Origin: Engraulis encrasicolus
Lineage: Eukaryota > Chordata > Actinopteri > Clupeiformes > Engraulidae
Direction of reading: 5' to 3'
Assembly (NCBI RefSeq): GCF_034702125.1
Contig: NC_085869.1
Coordinates: 18,962,177-19,026,176 of the forward strand
DNA: 64,000 nt
Below are positions 1-12,091 of the stretch, piece by piece. Both the position numbers and the translations under genes were made by a program. Each line of letters opens with the position of its first letter. Positions within the stretch are counted from its first letter, which is position 1. Below the pieces are notes generated by a model. It had not been told where the DNA came from and did not search any database. It was given only the letters and a program-made list of their open reading frames with translations.

Positions 1-2602
1 GATGACGTTTGTGAGAGTTGCATTGCTGAACCGTAAATACAGTCGAGTTCTCACAGCAGTCACGCGTGGTCACTGGTTAGTGGGGTTATATAGTGCTTGT
101 GTGTGGAGATTCTGAGTGATTCATCAGTGACAATGCAAGGTGCAAAATTGTAAGAGAACTTATATTTGGAGTTTGAAGACATAGGCCTACTGTATAAGAT
201 TTCGTCTGAATGGCTTCTTCATGTTAATTGCTAGCTTAGAGGTAAGATTTTCACTGCCATGCTCAGAGAATGGCAGGAAGTACAGGAGAAAGGTAAAACC
301 CAATCATTTAACTCAAGGAGAGGAGTAATATGAGCTTATTTATAAACATTGTACAGTATCACTTGAAGGCTTCATCTGAATGGCTTCTTCAGTTCTGACC
401 TGCTGATGAAGAACAAGGAGCTGCATCTCTGGATCACCACTGACGGTGGAGCCATGAGCTGTAAGGCACCGTCCTTGTGACAAAATGGCTTTGCATAAAC
501 ATATGCCATGATGGACAAGTTGGAGGGAGAGTGAAGGTAATGATACACAGGGCAACTTTTTGAGATTTTTGATTGGCTATTCATTTTCTGATAGAATAGC
601 TGAAAAAAGTTGTCTACGGTTAGTCCAAGTTCTCTTGATAGAAATGTTATATGATGAACAGTCTAAACATCATCCTACGAAGTCGTTGCCCGGGCATGTC
701 ACTCAAAAAGTTGCCCTGTGTATCATCACCTTCAGAAAAAAAAGCTGCCATCGCTGGAATGAAATAGTAAACTATGTTGCAGCCCAACAACTATGTTAAA
801 AGTTGGTTGTTGCAGATGAACAGAGATGGCCTTCACCACAACATCACAAGTACTGTATTTATTGTGAAGTGGTTGCATAGTTTGCCCGAGAACACAGATA
901 TGAGCATTCCTGATAGCATTGTTCTGCCCCACATTGAGTCCGTGTCTTGGAGCTACGTCCTTCAGGTGAAGCAGGCAGCCTCTGACTGTTTTTTTGCTAA
1001 GCTTATGCAAAGCTTTCAACCGAATGCAGGGATATTGTATGCCATTACTGCAGGTCGACCTTGGATGGAAACCGGTTGTTTTTTTTTACAGTTAGCACTC
1101 AACGACGGTCTCTTGATTTTGTTCTTAGTGAAGATTCTCCTTCATATCTCAGACAATCCAAGATGTGTCGGGGACAACCCAACCAGTTTTCTATTGCTTG
1201 TCTGTTGTTTTGTTTTGCATCCTACTCCTGACTCCTGACTTCAACAGACTTGATGACGACCTGGCCTTTCGATTAATACTGTATATGTTCTTTCCCATCC
1301 TTTTGTTTGGGATGGGATGCTATCTGCTTGGAGTTGTATGATTCTCCTGACAGTGTCCAGTTTGTGAGCCAAGGGGTGATGGCAGGGTGATGGATGGAAC
1401 TGGTGCTGATACTGCAATTAAGCAATTTTTTTAATGTATTTATGTCGCCAGAAACTAGAAAACCAGGGTAAAGTGTAACAATTGCAGTGCCATGGTTTTC
1501 ACAATTTTGAAAAAAAAAATCATTCACAGTTTCCAAATAGCAAATACAGCATGCCGGTTTAAACACGTGATTACATTTCCAGTTTAAGTCACAATTCTCC
1601 AAAATAGCAAATGTATACATAATGTCATCCCACGCAAATCATGTTACAGACAACACTGCACATGGTTACCAGACTGCCATCTTGGAGACAGGAAGTGGGT
1701 TTCTGAATCGGCCTTCCACGCAGCCAACACCATGGTCTCCCAGGGAACAAAGTGTAGCCCATGGCAACAGCGTATCCAAACACTCAAGAGTCTGTGTTTC
1801 ATTCACAGCTCTTCATTGATGTTCTAACACTTTTAGAGGTTACTAAATGACACCCCTCTGAACAAGGTGATCAATCTCCTCCGTACGCTACTGGGGACTT
1901 TTTACAGTTATTAGCTAGATTTCTCTGCATATCAAGGTCTAATAAGGTCATATTGCTAGATGAGTAAACTCTGCAGCAGCAGATTAGAATGTAATGGATC
2001 TGATTAAGTGGAAGGCACATGCAAACAGCGTACATGTCAGGCGTTATGATAGTTTTAAGTTTATTTTTGAATGTGCACTTCCAACGAGCATACTTACGTA
2101 AACCTAATCTGAAATATAAAAATGGATCAATAATGAAGATCTACAGAGCACAGGATGTTGTGATGACTGCCATAATCTACAGAGGTTGAAACAAGCAATG
2201 GTACTACCCTCATCCCAGAGAAAAGCCTTACTATATCAGAATTCATGAGGATCGCACACACACACACGATACAAAGATCAGTTCTTCCCCAACATTCACT
2301 AAGCTATGGCTCAGTCTAACACACCTTTCTCTGCTGCATAATTTAAAGTCTAATAATGTCAGCCGTTAGATCATTTTACACACAAGGAGCTCATTACTTG
2401 TATTTCAACCTGCTGGAGGTGATTTTAGTTACACAACGGGAACTGATATCTTCACTCGACAAATGTTTCTACAAGTACTTCGTACTCTCGGTGCAGAGTG
2501 ACAGCTTTAGTGTGTGACATGTCTAGAGTGACACAAACGCTTATAGCGCTGACCATCAATTTCCCTCCATTCATCTGAATACAGCAAGGCTACTATTGCA
2601 TC
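1..2602. other. Left-edge non-genic stretch, nothing recognised
   Basis: No splice-supported gene or family motif is recognisable here. The longest open frame (774-1238, plus, 154 aa) and a shorter one just upstream (560-799) have no domain I recognise and no clear splice context. A short sequence is present twice, near 203 and 371 (TCTGAATGGCTTCTTCA). The stretch could hold decayed mobile DNA or UTR of an unseen neighbour. In mammals the gene beyond RBM45 is OSBPL6, but I saw no OSBPL6 exon. Confidence 0.4.
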
Positions 2603-2607
2603 TGAAG

Positions 2608-2836
2608 GGTAGCCGTGGCCTAGTGGTAAGAGAGTTGAGTCTAGGGGTTGCCAGTTCAAATCCCACCTGATCTGACCTCTCCCTACAACATCATCCATGG
2701 CTGAAGTGCCCTTGAGCAAGGCACCTAAACCCACACATTGCTTAGGGACTGCAACCAATACCCTGTAAGATAATAACTGTAAATCGCTTTGGATTTTTTT
2801 AAAAAAGCGTCAGCTAAGTGTAATGTAATGTAATCT
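2608..2836 (+). mobile_element. tRNA-derived SINE (family 1), sense copy
   Basis: A tRNA-like head (GTGGCCTAGTGGTAAGAG, then a GTTCAAATCCC B-box-like sequence) is followed by a body containing CCTTGAGCAAGGCACCTAA. The 3' end has CGCTTTGG..AGCGTCAGCTAAGTG and a short GTAAT repeat tail. The same body occurs in reverse at about 5027, 5372 and 18885, so it is an interspersed family and not a tRNA gene. Confidence 0.75.
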
Positions 2837-5009
2837 GATCGGATAAAGTGAACTTGTACACCGATAACAAAATGTTAATGAAGTGCTTTGGTCCACTCCC
2901 AACTTAAAGACTTTTTAAAAGGGGGTGAAAACTGAATAAAAGGGATTGTTCTGCATATAACATTATTCTGGATCAGTTGTCCTGGTGTCATTTTATTACA
3001 TAGGGGCAACAGTAATAGCATCAATGTCTAATGAACCTTCTCTCCTCCTGCACCATGCATAGGCAGCAGATAGGCTACCGTGCTGTATCACACAAATGTC
3101 ATTATTCTGAAGACTACAGATTTGCATTTCTATCAAAGTGATGAGAAGAACCGAGCTGCCTGTATGAATTGTGCTATACAAAACCCCTATTGTTGCTAAT
3201 AGAGATATGGGTGTTGCAAAATGAGTGTCTACTGGACACTTATGCAGTATCTAGTATAGTCTGCCCTGCAGTGCTAGGGGGGTTTTCTTACAGCATGTGT
3301 ATTGACCTTGTAAAACACGATTTGTTTGTGAAAATTGTGTGTGGAAAATGTTTACTGTAGAAATAGGCACAACACGTTTTTCACTGTATGTCACGTGACA
3401 TGTCAGTTGGCCTATGCCCATGTTTTTTTCCCCATCAGATTTTACTCCCTTTGAATCTTGTACAATCAATAAACTAATGTATTAATTTATTTAAAATTCC
3501 CTGTGCCCATGTCATACATTTAGACAATTAGGTCATTATGGTGGAGATTATGTGGGGCATTCTGAGTGCAGCTAGGCCCTACATGTTCACATTCTGCGTC
3601 CCTTTTCTAACTAGAAAATTAAAAGAAGCTTATTTTGTCCCTTTCACTCTCGCAGAACTCAGTTGGGGTAATCCTCTTGTTTAGACTGCAGGGCCTAGGC
3701 CTATGGCATCCTCTCTGTGGCCAATTTCTGAATGGATATTAGGGTGACATAATACATTTCAATTCCTCATAAACATCTAAGCATTGTGGGTAAAACCTCG
3801 GATAAAATAACTACGAGGATGATATCTGAAACAAAATGAGGGACACTGTGTGCCTGCTACATGCATGAATGACGAAGTTCCCCTCGTCACGTTGTTTTGG
3901 TCTAACACCAGATGACGAACAGTTCGACGCACTTCTATGGGGTTCTCAATTATGGGATGTAAGAGCCTACTGCGGCCGTATGCGTCACCTTCTGATGTAG
4001 GCCCAAAATAATGTTCTCGGTGTGTGAAGTCATCCCGAACAGGCAGAGGTTTGACAACAAGCCAGTTGAGGCTCAGCCCAAGTTACCCGACAACAGACAG
4101 CAGCCTGGATACAATTTTCGTCCAGTCCGAAAACAAGGCGCAGGTCAATGACTAGCCCTCACCGTTATGTGAAGGCTACATTACCTCATCGCAAGTGGTG
4201 TCACGCCAAGGACCGAACAATATCAAGTTAATCAGTGCATATAGCCTACCCAAGTGAAGCTGGCACTGGCGAAAGGGACATGCAATTTTGTGAATCGATT
4301 TTGGCTGACGACTACACAGTCATCAGTGTTATTACAGAAAGCTCCAAAACAGACATTCATGTGCGACGAAGATCAACTTATACGAAAATTAGTCTCCTAT
4401 CGTGCAAACACCCATACGAATGAGCAGCTGGTATAACTGGCAGTACCGTTCTAGAGAGCATCACAGCATAAACGCTTACCAACGGTTTACTGGATTGACC
4501 ATGTCTTCTTGCCTCTTCTTGGCGCAGGAAACCGATGCTCTTCACTTGTCGCTCGAAAATCTGATCGGCCGTTTTCCTCTATTATGTGTAGCAGATTTGC
4601 ATGGGCAGTCCTCATCAAAAAGCGTTTTTGTACTGATGAACACAGAGCGGTCCACAGAAAAACAACATAAAGTCGCAAAAGTGCTGGGTATGGCTGAATT
4701 TGAACGCAGGTAGACGGATGCTTCGCGACGCTCCTCCCTGCAGCAAGGAGGGCTTCTGGACTCAAGTAAGCGCCGGAGTGGATTGCAGGCAGCGCAAGGA
4801 CTGGAGAATCAGCTTGGTGGTATGAAGGAAAACAAGGCACTGGCACTTATGAGCCACTGCGTAATAACTAGCGTTTAACTGCTTAATAACTAGTAGGCTT
4901 GTAGCTGTGTATGTATGTTAATGCGCTCAAGCAGGGTGGTGCAAATTCAAAGGCAAACTGTGTTTTAATATATACACTTACCTAACGGTTTCCCCAAAGC
5001 AACTTAGTT
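2837..5009. other. Non-genic stretch, no gene recognised
   Basis: Mostly AT-rich DNA. About 3860-4860 is somewhat more CpG-rich and carries a 119-aa minus-strand frame (4487-4846) that resembles nothing I recognise. It could be a promoter or first exon of a gene to the left, but there is no direct support. Confidence 0.35.
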
Positions 5010-5026
5010 TTTTTTTTCTTTCAGGG

Positions 5027-5160
5027 AACTGGTTACAGTCCCTGGAACATTGTGAGATTAGGTGCCTTGCTCAAGGACACTTCAGACTGTGAGGAGAGGG
5101 CAGGGTGGGATTCGAACCGACAACCATCTGATCTCAACATCCCCTCCCCAGAGAACCCGC
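5027..5160 (-). mobile_element. SINE family 1, reverse fragment
   Basis: In reverse orientation it shows TTAGGTGCCTTGCTCAAGG and, further right, GGGATTCGAACC, the reverse complement of a tRNA B-box. It matches the body of the SINE at 2608. Its tRNA-end side runs into a poly-C tract. Confidence 0.65.
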
Positions 5161-5161
5161 C

Positions 5162-5162
<1 letters not shown>

Positions 5163-5202
<40 letters not shown>
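5163..5202. repeat. Poly-C homopolymer, 40 nt
   Basis: Forty uninterrupted C residues directly beside a SINE fragment. Low-complexity ORFs encoding poly-Pro or poly-Gly cross it and are not genes. The length is likely to be polymorphic or unreliable in the assembly. Confidence 0.9.
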
Positions 5203-5371
5203 AGCCCCATGGATTTTGAGGCACAGGTGTTGCACAATTGTGTATTTTACCCTCATTATCAGCATGACATATCTCTGGATAAATAAAACATCATAGATCA
5301 GGCTTTGATAAATATTCATGACTGCTTTCAGTAAAAAGAGGACACTTAGACATATTGCATTAGGCTACATT

Positions 5372-5580
5372 ATACAAAGTATTACACTTAGCTGACACTT
5401 TTAAATACAAAGCCGCTTAGTTATTTAGATACAGGTTATTGATTACAGTCCCTGGAACAATGTGGGGTTAGGTGCCTTGCTCAAGTGCATTTCATGCATG
5501 GGTGGAGGTGTAGGGAGAGATGAGGGTGGGAATCAAACTTGCAACCTGAACTTAAGACTACCTCACTGATCATTAGGAAA
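5372..5580 (-). mobile_element. SINE family 1, near full-length reverse copy
   Basis: It reads TTACACTTAGCTGACACTTTT at the left (the 3' tail end in reverse), then GGTTAGGTGCCTTGCTCAAG and GGGAATCAAACTTGCAACC (reverse B-box). The arrangement is the same as the sense copy at 2608. Confidence 0.65.
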
Positions 5581-5827
5581 CTGATGCCCGACAAACAAAC
5601 CAGTTATATACACTAGCCAGACATACACACAATTATTAATAGTAGACTTATTAATAGGCCTGCTGAAGGTGGGAAGTTGGAGGTAAACTTCAGCACCAAC
5701 CATCAGCTGTGATCATCGCCTTTGTGCCACCTAGTGGTGTAAAATGGCATTCAATGGTAACCTCCCAACATTCTCAGATGGATAGGACTTGAGAAACTAA
5801 AATTGGACCAGCTATATTTTCACTTCA

Positions 5828-6028
5828 GGGGAGTATTCCATGAACATGGCTAAGTACTACACCAGGTTACGTTAACCTTGAGGCAGTGGTAAATCATCTA
5901 ATAGAAGAGCCTGGAGTCCTTGTGTTCTTAACTAAATGACACAAGCGGGCTATCTTCAAGTAGGTTTACCACTTCCTGTAGGTTAACTTCACCAGGTTTA
6001 TCAGCCAAACATGTTCTTGGAATACCCC
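5828..6028. mobile_element. Palindromic MITE-like element, about 200 bp
   Basis: The ends are inverted: GGGGAGTATTCCATGAACATG at the left and CATGTTCTTGGAATACCCC at the right. Inner complementary segments are CCAGGTTACGTTAACCT and AGGTTAACTTCACCAGG. No coding capacity. Related sequence is seen at about 14660-14935, which ends GGAATATTCCCCTGAAATG. Confidence 0.6.
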
Positions 6029-6559
6029 ACAAGTCATTGGATTTAGTTCCGTTATTGTTTGGGCGAGACTGATCTGCAAATAGGTGGATAAACCTTTCCC
6101 ATCAAGAAAATGAATTGCATGTCAGGCAGCTATAATCAGCCCGAACCCAGACCAGTTATTTGCAAACATTTTCGGAAAATTAAAATAGTGTGTGTTACTG
6201 TTGACCATTTATTTCAGTTGCATTGTTTTTTGGATCAGATCGTGGGCCCTGGACATTTGTAAACATTTCAAGTGGGCCCCAAGTAGGAAAAGGTTGGGAA
6301 CCCCAGTTGTAGGCTATGTTAAGTGTGAAGCTATAAACTATAGTAAAAGAAAGAGGTCAGTTGTTTGTTGTCTGGATCAAAGCCTTAAATACCTATAAGT
6401 GTAACCCTTGACCTTAGCTACAAATAGCCATAGCACCATTGGCAGAGCAGAGATTACCCAAAAAGGAGAGGCAGTCACCACTTATAATTAGTAGCACTCC
6501 CAAAACATTCCCATACAAACACAAATGTCAATAAAAGCCAAATAGAGTGTGTGTGGCTT
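6029..6559. other. Repeat remnants downstream of rbm45
   Basis: 6233-6312 ends in GGTTGGGAACCCCAG, which resembles the end of a hAT-type repeat. The remainder shows nothing recognisable. Confidence 0.35.
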
Positions 6560-7662
6560 TTTAAATGTTTTATTTTATTTTATTGAGAACAGATTCAGAG
6601 GACAACAGATACATTTTATATTTATAGAACTCTATGTGATACTGCAGGTCACTTCATGTTAGCTTTTTCTACTGTAGAAGATTTGAGCAGACGGCTCTTA
6701 AAAAAAAAAATGAAACAAAGTCAACAACAAGAACAAAAAGTATAGGAGTCACTGTCCGTAGCTAGCGGTCGTGTCATCGTTTATGTCCGTCCAGTCATGT
6801 AGCAGGTCATGTCACTTAATTCTCTGGAAGAAGAAAAACATCATACCCAGAATTATACAAAAAAAACAATGGTGTCCCTCATTCTCTGTCTCTTCTTCCA
6901 CAATATGCCAAAGTCCAAGATCTATACCATCGTGTTGCGTACCGTATATGTAGTTACACATTCATAGAGGCCATTCATGAAGTTTGCCATGTTATGCAAT
7001 TATGCTAGCACTGACCTTCAGAGCAAAAATCTCAATGACTGAAAGCAAAACCTGTCCATAGACTGCTTTGCTAAGGCAAAATACAGTGACATCTACTGGA
7101 TGTTATACAGAAATAAACCATCAATAAGAATACGACTTTACAGTAACCTCTAAAAACATATACAAGGGGAAGATTTCCCTTTTCTTCACGTATCCGTCTG
7201 GTGAGTTTAGTTCTTTTGTCTTTGTAGGGTAGTGTACATGGTAGGGCTCCCATGTAACTGAATCTAAATGACCTTAACTATATGAACGGTCAAGTACAGT
7301 GATATTAAAAAGGTGTCACGTGGTAACCTTTTAAGGTTTAAGACATTAGTGTTGATGCTTGATGTGTATACTTAAGTATAACACAGCATTACCTATTATA
7401 TTGTCTATGATTGCTAAAAATGCTCCATAAAATCTGCAAGAGGCTCCAGAACAATGAAATCAGTCCGCTGGGCCCATAGTCGTTGAAAGAAAGACGTTAT
7501 ATTTAAACGATTACGCAGATAAATGACCAAAAAACATTTCACAGAAACATAACTATACCTTGGAAATTTGTCCTGCAAGGTTCCCTCAAGGTTCTATTAG
7601 TGTTCCAATCAAATGTAATTACTTTATTATTACCCATACCTTACCCTGGGAAATGCCTTACC
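6560..7662 (-). other. rbm45: Candidate rbm45 3'UTR region with a 3'UTR intron
   Basis: Reading the minus strand, 18 nt after the rbm45 stop there is a strong donor, CTAG|GTAAGG, at 7662/7661. The last intron therefore probably lies in the 3'UTR, and the terminal exon is somewhere between about 7460 and 6560. A T-rich run at 6563-6590 (TTTTATTTTATTTTATT) supplies AATAAA-type poly(A) signals on the minus strand. The acceptor and the true 3' end are inferred. The stop is too close to the last junction to be expected to trigger nonsense-mediated decay. Confidence 0.4.
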
Positions 7663-7679
7663 TAGTTTGCCACTGGTCG

Positions 7680-10600
7680 TCAATAGGTCCGCTGGCGTTT
7701 GTGGGACTCCTCTTTCGGTGGGTCAGCCAGCATCACCCTCATCTTCACCCCGTTGACGACCTTGCCATGCATGGCCGCCATGGCCTCGTTGGCATGCTTC
7801 CTGTCAGCGTACTTCACGTAACCCACATTCCGACCAGGCACGAGGAAGACCTCAATCAGAGATCCAAAACGGCTGCAAATGAAAAAACAAAAACAAACAA
7901 ACAAAGTGGATATAGCATCAACATCACAAAAACGTGTGTGCTTTTTTTCCTGAAGCAAACATCCTGCAAGTCTCAGTCATAATGCAGATAGGAACTTCAC
8001 AGACACTCAGAATAGGAAAACCAGAAACATACATACCGGTATTTTGACAATGCTCTCTATTCCTCTCTATTCTACAGAGCCCTTAAAATGACATGTGATG
8101 TGAGAGTGGCCACTAGAAGTTTCAGGTTTCAGGTGGGCACGAGAAAGTTTCTGGTGGCCATGAGAAAGAACTGGTGCGCAAAAGAAAGTTTCTGGTGTGC
8201 ACGAGGACCACTAATGTATTTTTTTTTTACTCTCACATGTCATTTTAAGGGCTCGGTACTATTCAATGCTCTCTATTCACTCAAATAAATTTGAATTTCT
8301 CTTCAAGAGGCAGTGACTTCCTAGGGCAACAGTCAAACATTTATACAATGGTGAAAGCACTTAGTTATTATTTGCTCCCATACCAAAACACGTCTTCTAG
8401 CACATCCACTGGCAAAGGTGAAGGGTTAAAGATGACGAAAAGGCGTTCTTTCGCCACGCTGTCTGAGGGCGCCATCTTCTTCACCGACGGAAGGCTGACG
8501 TCGGTCTGTAGTCTGTGCTTCTGAGGAGTAGCCAGGGGAGCATAAACCTAAAATAGAATTCCCAACACTGTTATTTTAACAAGAAAGAGGACAACAAATT
8601 CATTAATCTTTTTTTGGACTTTTTGACTTTATTTATGATAGGACAGTGAAGGTGGTGAGTGGGCAGAGAGAGACGGGGAAGGGCCGGCAAAGGACTGGCC
8701 CGGGAATCGAACCCCGGTCAGCCGCATGGTAGACGAGTGCCTTACCGTTTGGCCACAGCAGGACCACAAATTCATTTATCTTGGAGAATTATTTGATCTC
8801 TGCAGAGCAACGGCTTACTTACAGTGCTGCTCTTCAGGAGTTGTGATCCAGAGGGGCCATTCCACACCATAGACATCATCTGAGCTACAACCAGCTGCAT
8901 GGCCATCTTGCCAACCGGACTGAGGACACAGCAAAGCAGGACAGGACATGACATGACAAGACAAGACAATACAGTGTGCAGAACTATTAGGCAAACGCGT
9001 TTATTGACCATATTGTACCTTTTTTGGGTGTTTTTCGACTTTATTTGATAGGACTGTATGAGAGGTGGACAGGAAGCGAATTGGGAGAGAGACGGGGAGG
9101 GGTCGGCAAAGGACCCGGGCCGGGAATTGAACCCGGGTCAGCCGCATAGCAGGCGGTGTGCCCTATCGGTTGGCCACGGCAGGGCCCATAGTGTACATTT
9201 TATGCACATTTTCCATCACCAATCAGTATGCGCATGAACACCTATTGGATTTAAGCATTCCAGGTCATGCACATGTGTAAAATAAGATGTGTGATCGAAG
9301 GAGCCCAATACCTTATATCAGGTGTTGCTAATTATTAGCCAACTTTGTTTTTCCTTTGGGAAAATGTGTCACCAAATAGATGTAGAAAACTCTGAGAAGA
9401 CTACAGACAACTTTGAAGTCTTCCAGAGGGATGGGGGTCATTGCGCACAGAGTAAATTTAGCAGACGCTTCCAGGGCTCTAATTTAACTATTTTCATCAC
9501 CAGCCAAAACGGCTAGTAGATGTTAATCTTATTAGCCAAACACACACTCACTAATGGGTCAAAGTGGCTAGTAAGTTGGTATTTTCTAGCAGCCAAACTG
9601 AAGTTTCACCAGCATCTGACAATAGTATACAAGGGGGAGTGCGAAAGAATGCAAAGCACAGCAATATACATGTACAGATTATATGAGACTTAAGTCATGA
9701 CAGAGTTATGTAGTTAACAGGGGTATACTGGTTTAGGGATGAGTAGGGTTACACACGACAAGACATGAAAAGAGTGCGTACACAGGACTAAAGTGTAGTG
9801 AACATCAAATAAAGTACACTAACCCTAAAAATAAAAGTCAAACAATAATAATTTCACCTGGTCCTGTCTTCTCCATCATCGATGAAAGCAACAGCAAGGC
9901 GATTTCCCGGTGGATATTCAAAGCCATTAAGCTTCTCTTTGGCGTAGACAGCTGAGCCTAAATTGGTGTAACGAATCATGGCTTGTCCTGGAAATTGTTC
10001 AAACAAACATGACCATTTCAGTTTTAAAGGGGACACAAGAGGAAACAACCTTTGAGATGCATAATAAGCATATAAAGCCTTCAAGCATTCATGTTTGACT
10101 TCACTACGTGTTCTAAAACATTACATTCCATTTCTAACTAGGATATGCAGCATCAGCACTGGCTCAGTGTAACTGTCCGCTAACTAAACTAGTGAATTAC
10201 CTTTGACAAAGCCATGCTGATCCAGCTGGATCTTACAATACTCCAGACCCGGGATCAGATCAAAGAGACCGTGGACCTGCTCCTGTGTGAGCACCGCCCT
10301 TGAAGTCATCATCAGACATCTGGTGATCATTTCACTGCTACTCCACGGCTCTCCTGACGTGTAGTTGCTGTTGTCTGCTTCACAAAAACAGTGTTCACTT
10401 AGACAACTACTGCACGTGGCACAACAAATTAAAGAATCAAAGAATGGTGTATTGATGAAGACAAGTTCTGTACCACTGAATGGATAGCCACTCATTCCGG
10501 CTTCATGGTCGGCTCTGGAATTTCCGAAATAGTCATTCTCTGTTGTTGAATTTTTGGTTCTCGGCTCAGCAAGGATTGCTCTAAAAGCTGAGGGGACAAA

Positions 10601-11516
10601 ATGAGAGGGCAAAATTAGGAAACAGCAAATACAAGTATGACGCAAATCGATGCATACTGACATACTTTGCACATAGAATTAAAACCATTTCTTACTTTTG
10701 TCACAGTTCTCTATGGCAATGGCTGCTTCTGATGGCCTTTGAAACCTCACATATCCAAGCCCTTTGCTTTCTCCAGTCAGTTTGTTCTTTATGATGATGC
10801 AGTACTCTATATTCCCATACTCCTGTGGAATGCAACAAAAAAACCTGTTTTGCATTGTCTCTCCAATAAAACTGTACCATTGACAATGGCTAAAATATAC
10901 CAATAATGTCCAGGATACCCAACAGTCGTGTTTTTTTAAGGTTTCGTGATACATCATAATGGAAAGTCTCACCTTGAATGTTTCTTTCAAGTCTTCTTCT
11001 GAGAATGTCTTTGGAATCATTACAAAGATTCTAGTCAACTCCTCATCCTCTACATCCCTGTGGCTTCCGGATGACCTAGACTGGGCAATGAACACCTGAT
11101 ACGTGGAAAGAATAGCAAGATGATAAATTAAAACCACGCTCCGATGTCTTGCTAAGTAATTAAGTAAGAACTCGTTAAACTGTTTGGCAGCAACAGCGTG
11201 CCACTGTTGAGATTTTTTTTTTAAATCGAGAAAACAAGGTCCAAACCTTGATGGGTTTGGTTCCTTCCACCAAACACTTCCCATGCATTTCTTCCATGGC
11301 TGTACAAGCTTGGGAGGATTTGGAGAATTTCACAAAGGCCACACCTTTGGACTCTTTTGTATGTTTGTCCTTTACTACCCATATGTCCTGGATTTCTCCA
11401 AAGGTCGAAAAATGATCTCTAATATTATCTTCTGTTATACTCTTGCTGGCTACCAAAAACAACCTGCTGTTGGGTGGTTCGTCCAAGTAGGACGACGGCC
11501 TGGTGTTGTCTTCCAT
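7680..11516 (-). CDS. rbm45: RNA-binding motif protein 45 (nine coding exons, complete)
   Basis: RBM45 is a nuclear RNA-binding protein expressed in nervous tissue, known for self-assembly and for inclusions in ALS/FTLD. Coding exons, in transcript order on the minus strand: 11516-11247, 11095-10973, 10822-10696, 10587-10474, 10377-10201, 9987-9858, 8919-8823, 8547-8384, 7872-7680. They total 1395 nt, giving 464 aa plus stop (human about 476), and all phases agree. RRM1 spans about residues 18-92 (RLFLVA as RNP2, KGVAFVKF as RNP1). RRM2 spans about 112-190 ([14 protein letters not shown]). A degenerate RRM-like region follows, then the conserved YPPGNR..FIDDG segment associated with oligomer assembly, and the last RRM (RLFVIF; NVGYVKY). 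The C-terminus ends KRQRTY, a nuclear-localisation-type tail. Exon 1 has a weak donor (CAAG|GTTTGG), and exon 5 has a tandem NAGNAG-type acceptor (AAGCAG). It is divergent from the cytochrome c gene. Exon boundaries were set by eye against the remembered human protein. Confidence 0.95.
8073..8258. mobile_element. MITE in rbm45 intron 8 with 6-bp direct flanks
   Basis: Inverted ends are TACAGAGCCCTTAAAATGAC at the left and GTCATTTTAAGGGCTCGGTA at the right, with one mismatch. It is bounded on both sides by CTATTC (8067-8072 and 8259-8264). The centre holds three degenerate copies of a unit containing GAAAGTTTCTGGTG. No coding capacity. Confidence 0.65.
8612..8767 (-). mobile_element. SINE family 2 (tRNA-like), in rbm45 intron 7
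   Basis: In reverse it contains GACGGGGAAGGGCCGGCAAA and GGGAATCGAACCCC (reverse B-box), then GTTTGGCCACAGCAGG. It is the same family as 9019, 49052, 62188 and 62925. Confidence 0.7.
9019..9186 (-). mobile_element. SINE family 2, in rbm45 intron 6
   Basis: Contains GACGGGGAGGGGTCGGCAAA, CGGGAATTGAACCCGGGTCA and GGTTGGCCACGGCAGGGCCC. It is about 86% similar by eye to the neighbouring copy at 8612, in the same orientation. Confidence 0.7.
9476..9615. mobile_element. Fragment of a CAGGGCTCTAAATTAAC-type repeat
   Basis: Starts with CAGGGCTCTAATTTAAC and contains ACCAGCCAAAACGGCTAGTA and AAAGTGGCTAGTAAGTTGGT. Related copies are at about 27984-28090 and 48526-48842. The ends look like a hAT-type non-autonomous element; this copy is truncated. 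Confidence 0.5.
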
Positions 11517-11999
11517 TTTAACCAGGTAACGAAGCGGGCAATCGTTCTTATCGGTCTATTAATGTAGGTAAATTGTTAAATTTAGTTCATCTCAGTAAAT
11601 AAATGAAAAATCTAGGCATCTGCGCGACGCACATAGAACCATAGCAAAATCTCTGACCATAGATATGGCAACGATTGCATCACGTGACGATAATTTGGCG
11701 TCTCTCGAGGAAATTTACAGCGCCTCTGTCGGGGTGGCGAATAGTGTGGATACATTATGGTACTCAAATTACATTCTGGGAAATGGGTTTGTCATGTCAG
11801 AAGCCTCTTATGCAACATGTCAAATACACTCATTTGAGTATTTTACACGATATGTTTACACGATATGTAATTATATTAACTACATATTAATTGGCATCAA
11901 AGAACCTTATGAAATGCTCCGGTGTCGCTGATGTAAGCAATATGTGGAAATGACGTCAACCCACCCTGTGATTCACCTTATTTAGCCTTAGCTTGTAGC
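11517..11999. promoter_or_regulatory. Bidirectional promoter region between rbm45 and cytochrome c
   Basis: About 480 bp separates the rbm45 start codon from the approximate first exon of cytochrome c on the opposite strand. It holds a perfect palindromic CRE, TGACGTCA, at 11951-11958 and an extended E-box, ATCACGTGAC, at 11679-11688. There is no TATA box at an obvious position. CREB control of the mammalian somatic cytochrome c promoter is established. That these sites act here, and that the promoter is shared, is inference from spacing. Confidence 0.6.
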
Positions 12000-12091
12000 T
12001 TTGAGCGGTCATTTTTACCGGCTCGCACGCAACGTGAGGAAGTCAGCGGGTTGTGGGACCCTCGATAAGACACGAATCTCGTCCATAACAG
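12000..12091 (+). other. cycs: Candidate 5'UTR exon of the cytochrome c gene
   Basis: The segment ends at a good donor, CATAACAG|GTACGG, at 12091/12092. The coding exon starts after CGATTCTTACAG at 12908, five bases upstream of the ATG. An untranslated first exon followed by an intron of about 0.8 kb is the usual vertebrate CYCS structure. The left boundary is only approximate. Confidence 0.6.

Noticed and set aside
774..1238. 154-aa plus-strand open frame near the left edge
   Set aside because: No recognisable domain, no splice support and unremarkable codon pattern; kept only as a note.
2608..2680. tRNA gene at the A-box/B-box-like sequence
   Set aside because: No acceptor stem, and the same sequence recurs with a SINE body and tail; it is a SINE head.
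1..6500. OSBPL6 exons expected from mammalian synteny next to rbm45
   Set aside because: No oxysterol-binding-protein sequence was visible on either strand.
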